DNA of 64,000 bases, taken from NCBI RefSeq assembly GCF_020091585.1, contig NZ_CP083582.1, positions 5,156,536-5,220,535 on the forward strand. Reading direction: 5' to 3'. Shown in pieces: positions 18,825 to 29,700 of this stretch. The stretch comes from Kovacikia minuta CCNUW1 (GTDB taxonomy: Bacteria > Cyanobacteriota > Cyanobacteriia > Leptolyngbyales > Leptolyngbyaceae). The translations under genes were made by a program, and so were the position numbers. Each line of letters opens with the position of its first letter. Position 1 is the stretch's first letter. The notes under the pieces are model-generated. The model was given only the letters and a program-made list of their open reading frames with translations. It was not told where the DNA came from and did not search any database.

Positions 18825-18945
18825 GGGGGGGTATGGAAAGGATAGGGGCTGAAGGATAAAGGCTGAAGGATAAAGGATAAAACTCATTCCTCCATCTCCC
18901 TCTTCTGCCCTCTGCCTTCTGCCTCATCATCCCTTAATCTCATCA
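18825..18945. repeat. STRR arrays
   Basis: GGATAAA/GGCTGAA units and CTTCTGC/CTCTGCC units downstream of the secreted protein gene. Confidence 0.7.
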
Positions 18946-19150
18946 TCTTTTTAGACTCTACCTTTTGTTTTATGCCGTCTTCCCGCCGATCGCCGTAGGA
19001 TGAATTGAGAATGCATCGCCATAGTCACAAAGGTTAGAACGTTTTGTGTCGCTGAAACCTTTTGACACTGGCTGTTTCTTCCCTGACACCTGTCACCTAG
19101 CACCTGTCACCTGCTATACCTATTTTTCTCCCATTCTTTCTGGATCAGCA

Positions 19151-20365
19151 ATGCCCTCACCAACCTCGTTTCTCAAAGATGAACTGAAGCAAAATGGGAT
19201 TGCTAATGATGCACCAGAGCTGATTCAGTATGAAACGGTTTTGACCGAACTGAGTTATGCCCTGAGTCCCGTTATCCATGAAGGAAAGCTGCAACCCTAT
19301 GGCTTTGTGGTGATTGGCGATCGCTCAGTGCCAGGAATCAAACGGATTTGTGATCACAGAACCATCAGCCTTGAAGATTCCCGCAGGGTAGCAGATGGTT
19401 GCAACGGATTCTCTCTGTTTAAGCACGGGCACTATAGCGGCGTTATCCTGCTGGAGCAAGCAGCCGACAACGAACTGCAACTGGTTCAGCTTCAACAAGA
19501 TTTCCGAGCAGTCATCTGCACAACCGATAGTAACGGGGTCACAAAAGTGTTTTGTGATACGGGGGTTTTGATTCACCAATTCCGGAGCTGGCAGCGGAAA
19601 CCATCCGTCACGGTGGCACTACAAAACGTGTGTCGCTGTGTACCGCAGGCAAATCCCGATATTTTGCGAGATCTGCTAGAGTTTTGCTTTCATGATCTCA
19701 GTTCTCGCAAAATTGGGGCGACCCTGGTCTGGTGTCTGGCAGAACCCACTGCCGAAGAAATGGAGAACATGCAACCCAGCTTTGTTCCAGCACAAATTGA
19801 GGCAAGGGTTGGGGATGGGCGATCGGTTGCGCTTTTGCGCCATCTGCTGACCTACACGGATGGGGCTGCGATTCTTGATCCAGAGGCACGAACCGTTGGA
19901 ATTGGTGCTCAATTAAAGTATTCAGACCAGAGTAAGCGGTTGATCGAAGCCCGTGCAGGTACTCGCCATACGTCTGCTCAACGGTTTTCCTATGACTATG
20001 CCAAGGTGGTCGTATTTGTGGTTTCCAGTGATGGCCCAGTCACAGTTTTTTCCGATGGAATGAGTGTGACCGATTTGCAAACCTACTTTACAGACAGGGC
20101 AACAGTTGAGAACAGTGAAGACATTGCAGCGGATGTAGAGGAATCTCCCTGCTCAACGGTATTACGATGTCCAAGCTGCCAGAAGAGGCTTCAGATCCAG
20201 GAAGGAGATGTGATTGAAACAAAGGTGGAATCGGAAGATTTATTCTGTCCTGTGTGTGGCGTTCTGGTTCATTCAACCCGCTGTTCTAATTTGGATGTGT
20301 TTGTTGTGAAAGAGTTAGAGGGTTGTTTCAATCCTTTTATGAAGGTGGTAGGCGGTAGGTGGTAG
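19151..20365 (+). CDS. DisA_N (DAC) domain protein with C-terminal zinc ribbon
   Basis: Start taken at 19151; the 35 upstream codons translate an STRR spacer. The product is 404 residues. Residues about 215-320 form a diadenylate-cyclase domain with both signature motifs, Asp-Gly-Ala (237-239, TDGAAILDPE) and Arg-His (272-273, GTRHTSAQRFSYD), followed by VVVFVVSSDGPVTVFSDG. This domain makes c-di-AMP from two ATP. The N-terminal part is unrecognised. Near the end lie two Cys pairs, CPSCQKRL and CPVCGVL, a probable zinc ribbon. No membrane helix or DisA HhH domain is present, so it is neither CdaA nor DisA. The last residues (VVGGRW) come from a GGTGGTA array that supplies the stop. Confidence 0.75.
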   Translation: MPSPTSFLKDELKQNGIANDAPELIQYETVLTELSYALSPVIHEGKLQPYGFVVIGDRSVPGIKRICDHRTISLEDSRRVADGCNGFSLFKHGHYSGVILLEQAADNELQLVQLQQDFRAVICTTDSNGVTKVFCDTGVLIHQFRSWQRKPSVTVALQNVCRCVPQANPDILRDLLEFCFHDLSSRKIGATLVWCLAEPTAEEMENMQPSFVPAQIEARVGDGRSVALLRHLLTYTDGAAILDPEARTVGIGAQLKYSDQSKRLIEARAGTRHTSAQRFSYDYAKVVVFVVSSDGPVTVFSDGMSVTDLQTYFTDRATVENSEDIAADVEESPCSTVLRCPSCQKRLQIQEGDVIETKVESEDLFCPVCGVLVHSTRCSNLDVFVVKELEGCFNPFMKVVGGRW

Positions 20366-20385
20366 GTGTCAGGTACCAGAAGTCA
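20340..20385. repeat. STRR array at the 3' end of the DAC-protein gene
   Basis: GGTGGTA/GGCGGTA heptamers that run into AGGTGTC units and contain the TAG stop of the upstream gene. Confidence 0.8.
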
Positions 20386-20467
20386 GGGAGTCAGAACCGA
20401 TGACTTTTGACCGAGGACTAATCATCGATTGCCCAATTTCTAATTCTCAATTTTGATTTCTAATTGA

Positions 20468-22108
20468 CTACTCTTCTAGAATTGGCACTAGCTTTAACCC
20501 AAATTCCGTTTCAAAGGCGTCTTTCTTATCATTAAGGCTCCATAGTTCCAGAGCGCAATCGTCGCCAATGCGGGCAGGCTGAAGCAGCAGATGAAATTCA
20601 CCCTGGTCGGGATTGGGATGGCAGGTGATTTGTTTAATTGCACCAATCTGGCGGCGATCGAGGGCAACGGCGATCCGCAGTAAGGGGCTGAGTTGGTCTA
20701 CAATACGGCGATGTTTTTTGCTGGTCAGGTTGCGGTAGTTTTCGTGCTTCTTTTTAGGTGTGCTTTTACGGTGATAGCGGGCGAGGTTGGCGATCGCTTC
20801 CACTTCTGTTTCCGTATAGCCTAATAAGTCACCATTGCGGATGAGGTAGTAGGAGTGCTTGTGATGGGCATCATGGCTAACATGGTGACCGCAGTTGTGC
20901 AAAATGGCAGCCGCCCAGAGTAATTCCCGTTCTTCCTCGCCCCAGTTGTGTAAAACTCCCTGGGTCTGGTCAAACAAACGGGTGGCAAAGTTCGCGACCC
21001 GTTCACTGTAGGGTAAGTTGACCCGGTACTTTTGGGCAGTTTTGAGAATGCTACGTTGCCGGATAGAGCTTTGGTAGCGGAGACGGTCTTCAATCAACCC
21101 GTGGGTCAGCATCCAATCGACAATCACACCTTCTCGCAGCGATCGCTCACAAATCACGATTGCCGATGTTTCCATCAGAGTCATCGCTTCTTGTAAAATC
21201 AATGCGCCTGCCAGGATGATTTCGGCACGCCGATCGTTAATGCCGGGAATTTGGGAGCGTTCCGCATAACTAAGTTTGCGCAAGCGGTTAACGATTTCCT
21301 GCAAATCCCGCAACTGAAAACTGTAGCCATTCAGAGGATTGGGAACAGCCCCCTGACTTTCACGGGCATAGATTGTTGCCAGGGCTTCAATCGTTCCAGA
21401 GGTTCCCACCAGGCGAGGAACTTCTCCAGGGCGTAAATGGGCTTTCAGCTCTTCAACGGGACGCTCCAACATGCCCCGGATATAGCCCTGGAGCGCCTGG
21501 AATTCTACATTGCTAATCGGGTGAGTGGTGACTCTTTCAGCCGTCAGGCGAACGGCACCGACCTTTGTGCTGCTGAGGGTACGGGGTTCGTGCCCATCCC
21601 CCAGAACCAGTTCCGTTGAACCACCGCCAATATCAATGATGATATGCGGCTGCTGGTTAAATTCCATCCCCGACAGAACGCCCAGATAGATACGGCGGGC
21701 TTCCTCTGGACCCGAAATGAGGTTAATCCACAACCCCAATTCCGCTTCAACTTGGCGCAAAAAATCCTTTCCATTAGGGGCTTCCCGAACGGCACTGGTG
21801 GCAACTGCGATGATCTGCTCAGCATTCTGGCTTTTTGAGACCTCCTGACACCGCCGCAGCGCATCCATTGCGCGTGCCATCGCTGCTTCCGTCAGGTTTC
21901 CAGTTTGCTGATCGCGATCGCCAAGGCGAACCGTTGTTTTTTCTTTTACGATAATTGTAAATGCAGGCAGCGTCGGTTGAATGCGGACAACAACCATATG
22001 GATGGAGTTTGTACCGACATCAATTGCAGCCAGAATCCGCTCGTGTTCCACTGACATGCCAGGGATACCCATCAACTGACTTTCGAGTTTATAAATTGTG
22101 TTGACCAT
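20468..22108 (-). CDS. Ppx/GppA phosphatase with HD-type C-terminal domain
   Basis: A 546-residue exopolyphosphatase / pppGpp phosphatase. The ASKHA-fold motifs AAIDVGTNSIHMVVV, AVATSAVREAPNG, IIDIGGGSTELVLG and LVGTSGTIEALATIY are intact. The C-terminal 220 residues are HD-like (AAILHNCGHHVSHDAHHKHSYYLIRN), as in long Ppx proteins. It would degrade polyphosphate made by Ppk, whose gene in this window (44209-46360) is frameshifted. The start may be the first ATG (22108) or an internal one at GIPGM or SVEHE. Confidence 0.9.
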   Translation of the reverse strand: MVNTIYKLESQLMGIPGMSVEHERILAAIDVGTNSIHMVVVRIQPTLPAFTIIVKEKTTVRLGDRDQQTGNLTEAAMARAMDALRRCQEVSKSQNAEQIIAVATSAVREAPNGKDFLRQVEAELGLWINLISGPEEARRIYLGVLSGMEFNQQPHIIIDIGGGSTELVLGDGHEPRTLSSTKVGAVRLTAERVTTHPISNVEFQALQGYIRGMLERPVEELKAHLRPGEVPRLVGTSGTIEALATIYARESQGAVPNPLNGYSFQLRDLQEIVNRLRKLSYAERSQIPGINDRRAEIILAGALILQEAMTLMETSAIVICERSLREGVIVDWMLTHGLIEDRLRYQSSIRQRSILKTAQKYRVNLPYSERVANFATRLFDQTQGVLHNWGEEERELLWAAAILHNCGHHVSHDAHHKHSYYLIRNGDLLGYTETEVEAIANLARYHRKSTPKKKHENYRNLTSKKHRRIVDQLSPLLRIAVALDRRQIGAIKQITCHPNPDQGEFHLLLQPARIGDDCALELWSLNDKKDAFETEFGLKLVPILEE

Positions 22109-22320
22109 TCTGATTGCGGGGTCAAAATCTCTGCCTGACCTAAAAATCCGGCAATTTTTTATCCACTTTATTTGTACACCCCTGAGGGGGCAGTCAGGTA
22201 TTTATTTGAGCGGGCGGAGGATGTTCAATCGTTAATATCCATGCACTTGCGGCTGCTAGAGGATCGGTACAGTGACCCTAAAAACAGGTTTCCTGGGCAG
22301 AAGGGAGATTTCAGTGGCTA

Positions 22321-23070
22321 CTAAAAAACCCAGTTTCTGTACCAGCGTTCTACAGGTGACAACCCTGAAAGTCCCTTCCAGAGAAAGAAGCTACCAAAGA
22401 CAAGAGAAACGACCAGGGTAATCTGGCTTTTATACCGCATCAGCCAATTTGAGATCGACTGGAGCAAGCTTGCCGACTGGCGGGGAGCGATCGCACAGAG
22501 TACGAGGGGCAAAATCATCAGTGCCTGCGCCCCCAGAACATACGCTAAAAAGGTCATACCCCGATCCAATGGGCTGAGGTCGGCTCCCCAAATAATCCCG
22601 ATCGCAGAGAGGGTAAAAACCCAGAGTTTTGGAGCGATCAGGGTGAAGAGCACGCCCAGCCCAAATAGAGTTGGTGCCTTTGCCTGATCGAGCATAGACA
22701 TCCATTTGGGGGGTGGGGCGTCAGAGTCATCCTCGTTCATCAACTTCTTGACTGCCGAAATCAGCAGTAAGATTCCCAGCACCATCAGCAATACCGAAAC
22801 GATTGGGGATTCGCCATTAGATCCCTCTGCGGCTGAGCTTTTAAGGACATAACCAAAGAGGAACCCCTGAAGTAATCGGACGATCGTTACTCCAGCGACA
22901 AAGGAGATTGCTCTCACAAGCCCATTGGGGCTACGCAAAATTAGCAAGACGATAATCATCCAGACAGGAGCCAGGGCGGCCCCCACCACCATCGGTAAAA
23001 GATCAAAAATCATAGATAGCAGTCCTAAATCAGTTGTGAGCTGGAGAGGCTTTGTGAGCAAGGATGCCAT
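22321..23070 (-). CDS. GAP-family membrane transporter-like protein
   Basis: A 249-residue protein with about six hydrophobic segments, fitting the GAP/Sap family related to LysE-type exporters. The family-like opening PMVVGAALAPVWMIIVLLIL is followed by SPNGLVRAISFVAGVTIVRLLQG, a cytosolic loop (KKLMNEDDSDAPPPKWM) and three more helices. Two starts are possible: 23070 (AAGGA site) and 23013 (AGGA site), the latter beginning at MIFDLLPMVV. The substrate is unknown. Confidence 0.65.
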   Translation of the reverse strand: MASLLTKPLQLTTDLGLLSMIFDLLPMVVGAALAPVWMIIVLLILRSPNGLVRAISFVAGVTIVRLLQGFLFGYVLKSSAAEGSNGESPIVSVLLMVLGILLLISAVKKLMNEDDSDAPPPKWMSMLDQAKAPTLFGLGVLFTLIAPKLWVFTLSAIGIIWGADLSPLDRGMTFLAYVLGAQALMILPLVLCAIAPRQSASLLQSISNWLMRYKSQITLVVSLVFGSFFLWKGLSGLSPVERWYRNWVF

Positions 23071-23390
23071 TGGAATCCTTGCTCACAATCCATCTAGGAT
23101 CGCTATATGGGAAATCCAATTTATCTCTTCGCTCTCGGATCTCTTGCGAGATCCTCTATGACCTCCCCTGAGATTGCCATAGAAAGAGGTTAAACTTTGT
23201 CGCAGTTCCCCTGTTGCTTTATTGTTCATGAGCGCGATGAACCCAGACAACTCGCAACCTCATTGTTGTTTATCTTACCGCCTACTCCAAAAACCCAAAT
23301 GGGTTCTACAAGAGGCAGCATTATTTGTAAAATTATGTAACTATTCTTAGTAGGGGTGATTAAGTTAGTCGCCCTTCTCTCATCAGTTAA

Positions 23391-24152
23391 ATGGAACCCA
23401 ACTTAAACGATTCTATGGATGCTGAATTGATGCAAGCGCTCTACGAAAATCATGCGCTGCAAGAGCAAATTGCGATGCAGACTCAATTTATGCATCTGTT
23501 GACCCACCAGTTGGCAACTCCCCTAACGTCGCTCAATGGTTCAGTGCATCTGTTGGCTGAGCCTTCTTTAGGGATGGAACAAAGGCAGGAATTTCTGACG
23601 CTGGTGCAGCAGCAAATTCACCGCTTAGAGCATTTATTGCAAGATCTGGTGGCGATCCGAAATCTTGAGACGGGTATTTTAGAAACCCATCCAGTTCTTT
23701 TTCCGTTGCCCGCCCTGGTGGAAGAAGTGGTTGAGGCTTTTCGTCCCTATTCCATAACCTATCAGTTCAGCCCTGACTTACCAGAGGTCTGGAGCGATCG
23801 CTGGCAGGTCTCCCAGGTACTTGTGAACCTGCTGTCTAATGCGATCAAATACTCCCCCAATGGTAGCCCGATTGAAATCGGAGCGATGCCCCTGTCGGCG
23901 GGTTGGGTACAAGCCTGGGTCAAGGACTCTGGCTTGGGCATTCCAGCAGCCGACCAGTCTCGTCTGTTTGAACGATTTTATCGGGTTAAGCATAGCGATC
24001 GCCAGAACATTGAGGGCACTGGTTTGGGGCTTTCCCTCTGCAAATTGTTGATTGAAAATCAAGCGGGACAGCTTTGGTTTGAATCGGTTCACAACCAGGG
24101 GAGTTGCTTTTACTTCACATTGCCAACTGTTTCGAGGGGCAATCAACTTTGA
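23391..24152 (+). CDS. Soluble sensor histidine kinase
   Basis: A 253-residue compact kinase. The H-box is HLLTHQLATPLTSL with His39 as the phospho-acceptor. The ATPase part has the N-box (VLVNLLSNAIKYSPNG), G1 (VKDSGLGIP), F-box (LFERFYR) and G2 (GTGLGLSLCKLL). No sensor, transmembrane or PAS domain precedes the kinase, so input probably comes from a partner. The two response-regulator genes on the opposite strand converge on it; the 3' ends overlap by 38 bases. Confidence 0.9.
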   Translation: MEPNLNDSMDAELMQALYENHALQEQIAMQTQFMHLLTHQLATPLTSLNGSVHLLAEPSLGMEQRQEFLTLVQQQIHRLEHLLQDLVAIRNLETGILETHPVLFPLPALVEEVVEAFRPYSITYQFSPDLPEVWSDRWQVSQVLVNLLSNAIKYSPNGSPIEIGAMPLSAGWVQAWVKDSGLGIPAADQSRLFERFYRVKHSDRQNIEGTGLGLSLCKLLIENQAGQLWFESVHNQGSCFYFTLPTVSRGNQL

Positions 24153-24636
24153 GTTGTTCCAATTCCTCCAAAACTGCTTGAAGCTGAATCGTTTTTTCTT
24201 CCAGCTCATGCTTCAATTTCTGAATCGTTAGTTGAGTTTGAATACGGATCAACACCTCTTCAAGTTGAAATGGTTTAGTTACATAGTCCACACCACCAAC
24301 CTGAAATGCCTTTGCTTTATCGGTCATTTCCCCTAAAGCACTCAGAAAAATAACAGGAATAGAAGCAGTTTGTGGGTTTTCCTTCAACAATTTGCAAACC
24401 TCATACCCGTTCATTCCTGGCATTGTAATATCCAGTAAAATCAGATCGGGGGGTAAGGTTTTGATTGCGGTTAGGGCAAGTTGACCATTTAATGCTTTGC
24501 GAACCGTATATCCCTGATCAACCAGCATTACAGACAGAAAACGAATATTTTCTGGTGTGTCATCAACCACTAAAATATCTGCACTTAAGAACTGAGCGGA
24601 ATAGGTGTTCATAGGGTATAGAGGGAAACTTTTCAC
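24115..24636 (-). CDS. Stand-alone response regulator
   Basis: A 173-residue receiver protein. The REC fold is complete: acidic DD near residue 25, phospho-Asp69 in LILLDITMPGMNGYEV, Ser/Thr in VIFLSALGE and Lys in YVTKPFQ. A C-terminal coiled-coil (IQTQLTIQKLKHELEEKTIQ) replaces an output domain. The longest frame starts with GTG at 24636, overlapping the stop of the REC-GGDEF-EAL gene; an ATG at 24612 is an alternative. It probably shares a phosphorelay with the adjacent kinases. Confidence 0.9.
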   Translation of the reverse strand: MKSFPLYPMNTYSAQFLSADILVVDDTPENIRFLSVMLVDQGYTVRKALNGQLALTAIKTLPPDLILLDITMPGMNGYEVCKLLKENPQTASIPVIFLSALGEMTDKAKAFQVGGVDYVTKPFQLEEVLIRIQTQLTIQKLKHELEEKTIQLQAVLEELEQLKVDCPSKQLAM

Positions 24637-26423
24637 CAGGTTGGGTTTGAGCTGATTAAATGAATTAGCTTATCTGCTGCAAGAGGTTCAGAAAACAAAA
24701 AACCCTGACCAAAATCGCAGTTTAATCCTTTCAATTGAAGGAGTTGCTGTTCCATCTCAATCCCTTCAGCAATCACATTCATTCCCATAGTGTGGGCAAT
24801 ATTAATAATTAAAAGAATTAATCCCAGGCTATCCCAAGTTTCATCGATGCGTTGGACAAAGGAGCGATCGATTTTCAGACTGTTGACTGGAAACGAATGC
24901 AAATAGCTGAGGGAAGAATACCCCGTACCGAAATCATCAATGCTTAACTGAATGTCCCGTTCTCGTATTTTTTGCAAAATTCCAACCGTCGCCTGGGCAT
25001 TACTCATCACCGCACTTTCTGTAATTTCCAGCTTTAAAAATCGGGGGTTCAGTTGAGTTTCTTCGAGAATTCGATCGATGGACTCAATTAAACCAGGTTG
25101 CGTCAAGTGCTGAGCCGATAGGTTCACCCCCAGTGTCAGAGGAGTATCCAGGAGCTTTTCCTGTTGCCAGTGTTGGAGCTGTTGACAGGCGGTTCGCAAA
25201 ACCCAGGAGTCGATTTGGGAAATTAGCCCCGTTTCCTCAGCGATTGGAATAAATAACCCCGGAGAAACTAGACCTCGCTGGGGATGCTGCCAGCGCACAA
25301 GTGCTTCCAGTCCCGTAATTTTACCTGTGCGGAGAGAGACAACCGGCTGGTAATGCACAATGAATTCTTCTTGCTGAATCGCTTTACGCAAATCAGTTTC
25401 TAGCTGCAACAATTGCAGCGCAGCCTGGTGCATGCCAGGGTTGAATACCTGATATTTGAATCTTCCAGATGCTTTGGCGCGGTACAGTGCAGTCCCCGCA
25501 TCTCGCAGCACATGTTCTGGTTGCTCATAAGCGGGACTACCCAACGCCACACCCACGCTGGCATTTACAAAAATTTCGTGTTGTTCCAGTTGAAAGGGTT
25601 GAGCCAGCAGTTCAAGCAGATGCTTTGCCACCTGATGGGCACTATTGTCTTGCATGCCGCTTAGAAGCATCGCGAATTCATCTCCCCCCATACGAGCCAG
25701 AGTATCATCCTGGTTCAAGACAGTTCCCAAACGGTCGGCGATTGCTATCAGCAATTCGTCACCAACCTGATGCCCCAGGGAGTCGTTGACCAGATTGAAG
25801 CGATCGCAGTCGAGACACAACACCGCAAACTGGTAAGACGAGTCGTTCTTGGCAAGATTGAGGGCCTGCTCCAGACAATTTATAAATAGGGTGCGATTGG
25901 GTAACCCTGTGAGTGCATCGTACAATGCTATTTTCAATAGCTTGGCTTGGGCAGCTTCGAGCTGGTACGTGCGTTCCTTCACCCGGTTTTCTAGCTCAGC
26001 ATTCAGTTGTTCGTTTCGCTGCTCTGCTGCTCTAAGTGCCAGTTGGTTACGAATCCGGGCGAGGACTTCTTCAACCTGAAACGGTTTCGTAATGTAGTCT
26101 GCACCACCCGCAGAAAATGCTTTTGCCTTATTCAGTCCTTCATTAATCGCGCTCAGAAAAATCACCGGAATTTTGGCAGTTTGGGGATCTTGCTTGAGCT
26201 GGCGACAAACAGCATACCCATCTATCTCTGGCATCATAATGTCAAGCAAAATCAGATCCGGGGGGGCTGCCTGCACAGCCGTCAGTGCCATTGAACCATT
26301 CAACGATTTACGCACGTTGTACCCCTCTTTAGCCAGAAGAGCAGACAGAACCCGTAGGTTTTCTAAGGTATCGTCAACGATAAGAATGTCAGCTTTAACG
26401 CTGTCAACCTGATTGTCATTCAT
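24633..26423 (-). CDS. REC-GGDEF-EAL response regulator (c-di-GMP turnover)
   Basis: Start chosen at the ATG at 26423; 48 in-frame upstream codons include repeat-like sequence. The product is 596 residues: REC (Asp61 in LILLDIMMPEIDGYAV), coiled-coil, GGDEF (RMGGDEFAMLLSG intact) and EAL (EALVRWQHP, DDFGTGYSSLSYL, IAEGIE intact). Both cyclase and phosphodiesterase motifs look complete, so it could make or degrade c-di-GMP according to its phosphorylation state. It is the first gene of a two-gene unit with the stand-alone regulator. Confidence 0.9.
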   Translation of the reverse strand: MNDNQVDSVKADILIVDDTLENLRVLSALLAKEGYNVRKSLNGSMALTAVQAAPPDLILLDIMMPEIDGYAVCRQLKQDPQTAKIPVIFLSAINEGLNKAKAFSAGGADYITKPFQVEEVLARIRNQLALRAAEQRNEQLNAELENRVKERTYQLEAAQAKLLKIALYDALTGLPNRTLFINCLEQALNLAKNDSSYQFAVLCLDCDRFNLVNDSLGHQVGDELLIAIADRLGTVLNQDDTLARMGGDEFAMLLSGMQDNSAHQVAKHLLELLAQPFQLEQHEIFVNASVGVALGSPAYEQPEHVLRDAGTALYRAKASGRFKYQVFNPGMHQAALQLLQLETDLRKAIQQEEFIVHYQPVVSLRTGKITGLEALVRWQHPQRGLVSPGLFIPIAEETGLISQIDSWVLRTACQQLQHWQQEKLLDTPLTLGVNLSAQHLTQPGLIESIDRILEETQLNPRFLKLEITESAVMSNAQATVGILQKIRERDIQLSIDDFGTGYSSLSYLHSFPVNSLKIDRSFVQRIDETWDSLGLILLIINIAHTMGMNVIAEGIEMEQQLLQLKGLNCDFGQGFLFSEPLAADKLIHLISSNPTW

Positions 26424-26459
26424 TCGGGGTTCGCACTCAAAGGTTCTGTTGCTTACTAA

Positions 26460-26778
26460 TGAAACTTTAAAGTTCAGAATGATGGGGTGTGGGAAAGGGG
26501 AAGGGGAAAGGGAAGCTGTGAGAATGTTCAGGTTGGGTATGGCTATTATTCCCGCCGGATCGACCACCTAACAATCAGGGGGTAATCTTAATTGTTACTT
26601 CATAGGGAAGGAAAGGATGAGGACAAAAGATGATAGGTTGCGGGGAAAGGCTCAAGACTAAAATAAGGGCAGAGGGGAATAGGTGGTAGGTGGTAGGTGG
26701 CAGCGTGAGGAATGAAATACCCCTATCCCCATTCCCAACTCAAAACTCAAAACTTACAACTCAAAATTCTCCTCCTCC
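26460..26778. repeat. STRR-rich spacer
   Basis: GGGGAAA units (26490-26515), GGTGGTA units (26681-26702) and AACTCAA units (26735-26766). No gene seen. Confidence 0.6.
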
Positions 26779-29700
26779 CTACCCTTCACCAGGTCGAGCC
26801 AAATCTGCAAGTTGATCAAAGCGAAAGTTGTCTGTGAGATCGGTCAGCGCAGTCGCAAGGGCAGCGTTTTCTGGGGGAATTTGAGCAATTAGTTCAAAAA
26901 TCAAGCGATCGCTGCACTGGGAGGCTGCCAAATACAATTGGTTGCGCCAGGCGGGAGACATGATTTCTAAGAAAGAGGGATGAAGAATGAAGGACGATTC
27001 TCGTTGCATGAAGGAGACTGAAAGGAAATTTTGATTTTCCTCATTGGTTGCTTCTCTATTATTGATTTCCTCGTAAATATATTTCACACCCAAATGGTGC
27101 CTGATTTTTTCCAGCAGGTCATTTTCCCGAAAAGGCTTGGCGAGGAAATCATCACATCCGGTTGAGAGGATTGTCTGACGCTGCTCTTCAAATACGCTGG
27201 CAGTCAGGGCAATAATGATAGTTGCCTGTCCTTGTAAAGAAGACTTAATCCATTGCGTTGCTTCGTAGCCATTCATGACTGGCATTTGCATATCCATCCA
27301 GATCAAATGGGGCTGCCAGTGTTCCCAGGCTGCGATCGCCTCCTGCCCATTCTCTACTGTCTGAACTTCAAACCCCAGTGGCTTCAGCAATCTTACAAGA
27401 AGTAGGCGGTTGACCTCCTTATCCTCTGCAATCAAGATGCGATAGGTTGGCTGGTCAGGAGCTAAACCAATGACTTTTCTGCCAACAGGTGGCTCAGTTT
27501 CCGCGATCGCTTCGTCAGCTGGCCTAATTTGAATATCAAAGGAAAACAGACTCCCCTGACCAATTTGACTTTTGACAGTGATCTTGCCCCCCATCATTTG
27601 CACAAATTTCTGACTAATTGGTAGTCCTAAACCACTGCCTTCACGGGCTTTCAAGCCACTCTCTGTTTGTCCAAAGGCTTCAAATAGGGTTTTCAGTTCG
27701 TGGGGAGCGATACCATGTCCCGTATCTTCGACTTCAAAGTGGAGTGAGGAGTGAGGGGTGAAGGGTGAGGGGTGAGGAAATGAAGGTTTTGAATTTTGAA
27801 CTTCATTCTCCGTGTCCCCGCGTCCCCTTGTCTCCGTGTCTGCCTCCTGCCCCCTGCCCCCTGCCCCTGCCCCCTCACCCTCAACGTCACCCTTCCCCGT
27901 TCAGTGAATTTAATCGCATTACCCAGCAGATTAATTAGAACTTGACGCAGTTTGCCTTCGTCGGCTTTGATGAACTGGGGTACCTCAGGGGCGCGATCGC
28001 AAATAAACCGTAAGCCCTTGGATTTGATGCGAAGCTGGAGCATTTCCTGAAGATTGTCCAGGAAGCGGTAGAGATCGAAGGAATTTTCATTTAGTGCGGA
28101 ACGTCCGGCTTCGATCTTTGACATCTCTAGAATGTCATTGATCAATTCCAGTAGGTGTTCACCACTGCGGTTGATGATATCAACATATTGCCAATGTTCA
28201 GGAGCGAGAGACTGATCACGGTGCATGAGTTGAGTAAAGCCAAGAATGGCATTGAGGGGAGTTCTCAGTTCATGGCTCATGTTGGCTAAAAATTCACTCT
28301 TTGCCCGATTGGCCGCATCAGCCGTTTCCTTGGCAATTTGCAGGGCTTCTTCCGCCTGTTTACGCTCGGTAATGTCGGTTACTAAACCATCCCAAAAAAT
28401 GCTGCCATCGGCTTGTAGCTCCGGACGGGAACTGCCCTGGAGCCATTTGATTTGATTTGCAACGACAACTCGCCAGACATAATTCCAGGGCTGAAGGGTT
28501 TGGGCTGCTAGGGCGATCGATTGATTCAGTCCAACAACATCCTCTGGGTGCGTAACTTTCCAGGACAGGTTGGCATTTTCCATCAGGTCATTTGGCTCAA
28601 TTCCAAAGATTTCCCGACAGCCAGGGCTGACAAAGGAAAATGTCATGGAGCGATCGGGACACAGAATTAACTGATAAATCATCCCTGGTACGTTTTCCGC
28701 CAGGTTTTGATAGCGCATATTGCTGCGCTGAAGATCCGCTTCAGCTTGTTTTTGATGGGTAATATCGCTTAAGGTACAAACGATTCGTTCAAGTTTCCCA
28801 CGGGTAGAGATTTGGGGATCAGCATTGATTAACAGCCAGCGTTTTTGAGTGTTCGATAATTCAATTGCTGCAACAATGTTGTGTACAGGTTGATGCTGGG
28901 CGATCGCCCGTTGAACAGGGTGTTCTGTTAGCTGAAAAAGAGTTCCATCTTCATGCCGCAACTGCCCATCTGCATAGCCAAAGGCTTGCTGCAGCTCATT
29001 GACTGTCTGGAAATTGAGAAGATTCAGTGCAGCCTGATTATGAACAAGAATTTCGGCACGGGCGTTGAGAAGTAAAACACCGACCTGCATCTCACGAATT
29101 AAAAGGCGAAAGTGCTGCTCACTATTCTCCAGTGCTTCTTTGCGCACGAGTCGAGCGGTGATCCGTTTATTCACCAGAGACATCAGCATGATCAAGCTCA
29201 GAATCAGTAGCGTCACAACACCAATTACAACCGCCAACCAAAATGGCTTGAAGGTCGATGACGAACCGTTCATGGAGTCAGCGTAGGGGATAAAGTGAGC
29301 GGATTGCATGCCGGTGTAATGCATTCCACTGGTGCTAAATGCAATTACCAGCGCACTCCCAAGCTTTTGCCAACGTCGCCCTTGCAAGTAGGGATTCTGA
29401 ATCCGGAATGCCAGCCAAAGCATCGCGAAGGAGGCACAGATGGCAATCTCGACAGACAGACAGACCAGGCTCCAATGATAATGAATTTGTCCTTCAAGTT
29501 GGATAGCTGCAATCCCTGTGTATTGCATCCAGGTCAGTGCAACCCCAATGCAAACTCCTCCATACACGAGTAACAGCGGTTCAGGAAATGGGCGTCTCAG
29601 TAACCATAGGAGGATGGCTGAGGCAATCACAGCAAATATCCACGACAGCAGTGTGGTCAAACCGTCGTAACTAACATGTTGTGAAAATTGGCAGGCAACT

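Noticed and set aside
19046-19150. N-terminal extension of the DAC-domain protein
   Set aside because: It translates CACCTGTCACCTG repeat spacer sequence; the ATG at 19151 gives a sensible start.
26424-26567. 48-codon extension of the REC-GGDEF-EAL gene
   Set aside because: Low-complexity sequence lies before a canonical receiver start; not conserved in character.
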